In this document: positions 61,716-64,000 of the stretch, one piece after another | Position numbering within the stretch: position 1 is the stretch's first letter | How the letters are laid out: the number at the start of each line of letters is the position of its first letter | Assembly: GCA_026874595.1 (NCBI GenBank) | Contig: CM049318.1 | Location: 2,851,741-2,915,740, forward strand | Origin: Sipunculus nudus | Taxonomy: Eukaryota; Annelida; Sipuncula; Golfingiida; Sipunculidae | Length of the DNA: 64,000 nt | Direction: 5' to 3' | Made by a program: the position numbers and the translations under genes | Notes under the pieces: model-generated | The model's database searches: none | What the model was told of the DNA's origin: nothing | The model's input: only the letters and a program-made list of their open reading frames with translations

Positions 61716-61777
61716 AATAAGGATAATCACACAAAAAATGAGTGTATCAGTACTTTTTTTGTGTGATTATCCTTATT
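61716..61777. repeat. Perfect 23-bp hairpin
   Basis: AATAAGGATAATCACACAAA and three more A (61716-61738), a 16-base loop, then the exact inverse (61755-61777). The phrase GAGTGTAT(T/C)A also recurs before and inside the loop, as left by a fold-back duplication. Confidence 0.9.
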
Positions 61778-62625
61778 TTTTCTGGAAGTAAAATACCATA
61801 AGATGAGACATATTTCAAGGGGAATATGAAAATTGTACCTGATAATGAACTGCCCTGCTAGAGCACGCCACGTGGAATGAATATGAGCGGATGTGAACAA
61901 ACTTATACTAAACCGCATGATGACGTTACGGTACAAATGTATTTCATTTACAAACTGCTTATACATATAAAATTCTGTTTATAATATACCTCGTCAATAA
62001 AGCAAATGTAACCCTTTACATTAAGATTTCCACATATCCAATTTTCTTATGTCAGGACCTCTCACACTGAAAGGCAAGGCTGTCAAGAGCTCGATTGTTT
62101 ACAGTTAAAAAGTCCAATATTATCATAATGATAAATATTCTGACTGTATGCAGCTAACGCATCATACCCATCTACCAGTGGCTATATTATCACGCCACGT
62201 GGTGGGATTTTCGCTTATAGGATTAAAACATCATGAGAATATCATAATAGCCACTCCATTATAAACGAGACTCACATGGGCTGGACCGACACATGCGGAT
62301 GTATCAAATACGGCCATAATATTGCGGCAGAAACAGCTTTCCCCTTTTTTTTATTATGAATACCAATGTTATGTGTTCCTTGAATAATTCTCCCCCATCT
62401 TTTATGTTTATCTTCCTGGATACAGGGATCAGCTTCGTCGATCTCCCGGTCGTCTGATCAACACGATATCCAACACCGTATCTGACAATATGGGATCGAC
62501 GGATCGTGTATGAACAAGAAACTTAGCCGTAGCGTAATCAGATAGAACAGTAACCTTAACAGATAGGACAAAAACTAAAGATGAAAATTGAAGCAGAACA
62601 ATTTTTTAAAGAACATTTTATGCTT
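61778..62625. other. Anonymous DNA without a supported gene
   Basis: No coding frame, RNA gene or repeat end was recognised. Confidence 0.5.
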
Positions 62626-63310
62626 GGGGTAACCGGGTCCTTTTTTTAAGCAAACCTTCGAACTTATGCGATGGAGCTGCGTCCGTCATCCGCAATCCAC
62701 CGTCTACCGTCGTCCGCCTCCGTGCAATAACCCATGTACCCTCAAAACCAATGGAGCAAGCAGTGCTAAATGTTATGGAAGAATCAGTCACATGTCAAAA
62801 TTTATCGGAATTAAGCTTTTTTTGCTATCTCCACGGACTTAAATTTTAAAGGGAAAAAGCTAAATAATGTCCAGCCAAATTGTTCAGTATTTTACAGAAA
62901 TAATCCCCGAAACAATCTCTCTCAAGAACTATCATCACCAACCTTCAAGCAAATGATGGGCACATGAGTCATATTTAAAACTGAGGTATTGGTGGCGCTA
63001 CATGCATTGACCTTGTACGGTGTCATCGGTCATCAGTACATTAACCCATAATTTCTATAGAAACAACAAGAGCTATCATGCCCAAATTTTATGAAATAAA
63101 ACAATCACATGTCGCCACCTGCATCGATTACATTTTAAGGGAAAAAGCTAGAAAACGTCTGAAAATCTTTTTGTCCGAAATCAGCCAAATTGTTCAATAT
63201 TACACATAAATAATCTCGAAGGTTAGCTCTTTCAAGTTTCGAGTTCTCTCAGTTGTATATGATCTAATTGATTGATTTTTGAATGAGTCATAGAAAGCTG
63301 AAATTGGTCT
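62626..63310. repeat. Dispersed repeat with two diverged modules
   Basis: A phrase like GGGAAAAAGCTA ... CAGCCAAATTGTTCA, then ACAnAAATAATC, occurs at about 62850-62910 and again at about 63138-63215. CCGTC-rich sequence at 62680-62725 (CCGTCATCCGC, CCGTCGTCCGCC) resembles the microsatellite seen near the ends of the HINE-like elements. Boundaries were not determined. Confidence 0.4.
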
Positions 63311-64000
63311 TGGGGACAAGTAAGCTTATATAAAACTAAGGGCTGCAATTGTCTTATTCAACAAAACAGTTGTTTCAAAATCTGTATCATTGCATAAAAT
63401 GATTCTTAGATGGACTTTCTTCAAGTTTACTAAAATGAGTTTTTGCCGAGTTATTGGACTTTTAACAAATAAGGACTGTGAAATACTCAGGTAAACAAAG
63501 CTAACAGGATTATTAAAGAAATATACGGAGTTTATGGATATATAAGTAGCGCTGTACAGGTAACATAAGGAATTGGTGACCATATCCAAATTTTGTGTAA
63601 GATAAATTTATGAATGTAATCTATCTGTATTTTGATTTTGCTTTAAATAGGCGTCTCTTTGATTATAAACATTTTTTTTTATAAAATCTTATGTATATAT
63701 CAGCATAAAAAAACCACTGTAGCCAAAGTCTTTCAGTATGTATAAACTGATTTTGCACCAGGCCAAGATTTTTTTTCTGTATCTATAAATAGCTTGGCAG
63801 ATTGCCGAATATTTCAGATTTTGGAATAGGCAAAGTTACATTCTGTACCTATTTAAAGCTTTGATAGACTTCTGACTGGGTCAGCTTAGGCAACAGGTTA
63901 AGATTTCAGTCAGTGCAGTAGCCACACCTGGCACTTAACCACCATTGACCAAGGTTGAACTGTCTTCCCCAGCTGAGCTCGGTAAGCTGAGTCGACCTAA
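63311..64000. other. Anonymous DNA at the window end
   Basis: No coding frame or recognisable element was found. The minus-strand frame at 63326-63589 lacks any domain. Confidence 0.5.

Overview
The window is eukaryotic, AT-rich and almost entirely non-coding. It reads as invertebrate, most probably bivalve mollusc, nuclear DNA. The reasons are long interspersed elements ending in GGAC/GTCC microsatellites plus a terminal hairpin, TGACCTTGACCTTTGACC modules, non-LTR retrotransposon remnants, and no dense reading frames. The species call is inference. No intact protein-coding gene can be supported. Most open frames are chance frames, and many begin with GTG or TTG rather than ATG.

Layout. 1-1374: anonymous sequence. 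1375-14952: a mosaic of interspersed elements, including three copies of one family (A 1375-3986, B 4599-6098, C 7453-14952 with D 11540-14246 nested inside it) and a fourth repeat domain at 6103-7310. 14953-22440: a dead, intronless member of a multicopy invertebrate ORF family. It is cut by a second element family (17161-18112) and by a 5'-truncated LINE (18461-22200) with a 70-bp target duplication; the LINE is itself split by copy E (18574-21200). 22441-27121: copy G, split by a third element family (25339-26870). 27122-40871: the tail of another element, within which about 110 copies of a 100-bp unit have expanded to 11.6 kb (27310-38945) and into which a hAT-like element (39202-40594) has inserted. 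40872-48773: mostly anonymous, with SINE-like fragments and an L1/Tx1-type LINE tail (44285-45553, minus). 48774-51919: inverted copy F. 51920-64000: lower-repeat DNA holding a 4.4-kb TTAA-bounded inverted-repeat structure (54878-59295) with a 48-bp tandem array of about 55 copies, a decayed LINE endonuclease (61083-61500), several strong hairpins and a dispersed repeat near the end.

Main result. Three element families that look unrelated inside share one end architecture. The 5' end is a short palindrome followed by an inverted-repeat word; the 3' end is a hairpin whose outer arm is the same word inverted, lying at the very terminus, usually with a microsatellite just upstream. Two nested insertions show clean integration between A and A (T and T on the other strand) without target duplication. 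This fits Helentron-type non-autonomous elements (HINEs, the group that includes molluscan pearl elements). One of them appears to have seeded the 100-bp satellite, each full unit of which carries a canonical POU octamer (ATGCAAAT) overlapping a Myb-type TAACTG.
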